From: JBLHLB01 sp047618505
GTDB taxonomy: Bacteria > Planctomycetota > UBA1135 > GCA-002686595
Length of the DNA: 14,787 bases
Reading direction: 5' to 3'
Assembly: GCA_047618505.1 (NCBI GenBank)
Contig: JBLHLB010000068.1
Coordinates: 1 to 14,787, forward strand
The first letter of the stretch is position 1. Each line of letters begins with the position of its first letter. Shown here in pieces: positions 14,351 to 14,787 of this stretch. A program made the translations under genes and the position numbers. Below the pieces are notes generated by a model, which worked only from the letters and a program-made list of their open reading frames with translations, ran no database searches and was not told the origin of the DNA.

Positions 14351-14787
14351 CAGTAGCCCCGCTAGTTCTTCCCTGGTCAAGCTAGCGAGCACGGATGCTT
14401 CGGAGCCCAGGACCGCGTCGGATAGGGCTTGTTTGCGAGCCTGGAGGGCGAGCACCTTCTCCTCCACCGTATCGCGCGCGATCAAGCGATAGGCAAAGAC
14501 AGGACGTGTTTGTCCAGAGCGGTGGGAGCGGTCGATGGCCTGGGCTTCGACGGCGGGGTTCCACCAGGGATCCAACAGGAAGACAGTGTCGGCGGCGGTC
14601 AGGTTGAGGCCGTGCCCACCGGCCTTTAGGCTGATCAAGAACAGGCGTACCCCGGGGTTTGCCTGGAAGTTTGACACGACCTTCTCGCGCTTGGTCGTGC
14701 GCCCCGTCAGGAGCTCGAAGGGAATGTTGCGCTCCTTGAGTTCGTCCCCGAGCAGACTCAGGTGGGTCGTGAATTGCGAGAAGATCA
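14348..14787 (-). CDS. SNF2-family DEAD/DEAH-box helicase, C-terminal part
   Basis: An open frame runs from the right window edge to TAA 14350-14348, so the N-terminus and ATPase lobe 1 are outside the window. The visible 145 or so residues cover helicase lobe 2: IFSQFTTHLSLLGDELKE, FELLTGRTTKREKVVSNFQ, FLISLKAGGHGLNLTAADTV (motif V), LLDPWWNPAVEAQAIDRSHR followed by SGQ (motif VI, with the arginine finger region) and RDTVEEKVLALQARKQ. This is the standard end of bacterial SWI2/SNF2 ATPases, which translocate on DNA. The apparent GTG start at 14677 is internal and should not be used. Confidence 0.92.
   Translation of the reverse strand, partial: IFSQFTTHLSLLGDELKERNIPFELLTGRTTKREKVVSNFQANPGVRLFLISLKAGGHGLNLTAADTVFLLDPWWNPAVEAQAIDRSHRSGQTRPVFAYRLIARDTVEEKVLALQARKQALSDAVLGSEASVLASLTREELAGLL

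Noticed and set aside
1..14787. CRISPR array, tRNA, rRNA, phage or defence genes
   Set aside because: No regularly spaced repeats, cloverleaf sequence, conserved rRNA stretches or recognised defence domains were seen; the helicase fragment alone is not evidence of a defence system.

Overview
The window is GC-rich bacterial chromosome. Its gene content suggests a member of the Planctomycetota or a similar lineage. The pointers are a formylglycine sulfatase lipoprotein, lipoproteins with Ig-like and transglutaminase domains, membrane-anchored proteins with carboxypeptidase-regulatory-like repeats, two different ECF-type sigma factor genes, a Hanks-type Ser/Thr kinase of the GEGGMGSV type, and relaxed lipoboxes. 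This assignment is inferred from family distribution; no rRNA or other marker gene is present.

Layout. Bases 1-207 hold a truncated transposase N-terminus. Bases 208-3300 (+) encode a sulfatase lipoprotein and a membrane-anchored beta-rich protein. A long imperfect palindrome (repeat copy A, 3322-3487) fills the gap between these and a convergent minus-strand group. Reading leftward, that group is a broken ECF sigma gene (6624-6096), a secreted propeller-like protein (5879-4770) and an Ig-like lipoprotein (4773-3526); the last two overlap by four bases. Bases 6872-9139 (+) encode a secreted glycine-rich protein and a second membrane-anchored protein with carboxypeptidase-regulatory-like repeats. 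These end at a hairpin shared with a convergent two-gene operon (10800-9209, minus): a 58-residue histidine/acid-rich lipoprotein followed, with a TAATG overlap, by a transglutaminase-like lipoprotein. Repeat copy B (10963-11164) comes next. Then there is a decayed regulatory module: a second sigma gene with an in-frame TGA and a late frameshift, and a Ser/Thr kinase cut off inside its activation segment where it runs into a frameshifted minus-strand secreted-protein gene. The window closes with an intact class I fructose-bisphosphate aldolase (13379-14269, +), a strong bidirectional hairpin, and the C-terminal part of an SNF2-family helicase (minus) that continues past the edge.

How the parts fit. 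Apart from the aldolase and helicase, every intact gene encodes an exported or membrane-anchored protein. Every regulatory gene (two sigma factors and one kinase) is damaged. About nine long reading frames nearby are undamaged, which argues for local gene decay rather than general sequencing error, although indel errors cannot be excluded from one sequence. The least described items are the pair of palindromic repeat elements bounded by CTAG, the small (D/E)H-repeat lipoprotein coupled to the transglutaminase, and the glycine-rich secreted protein with an amphipathic tail. I found no CRISPR array, tRNA, rRNA or recognisable defence system.
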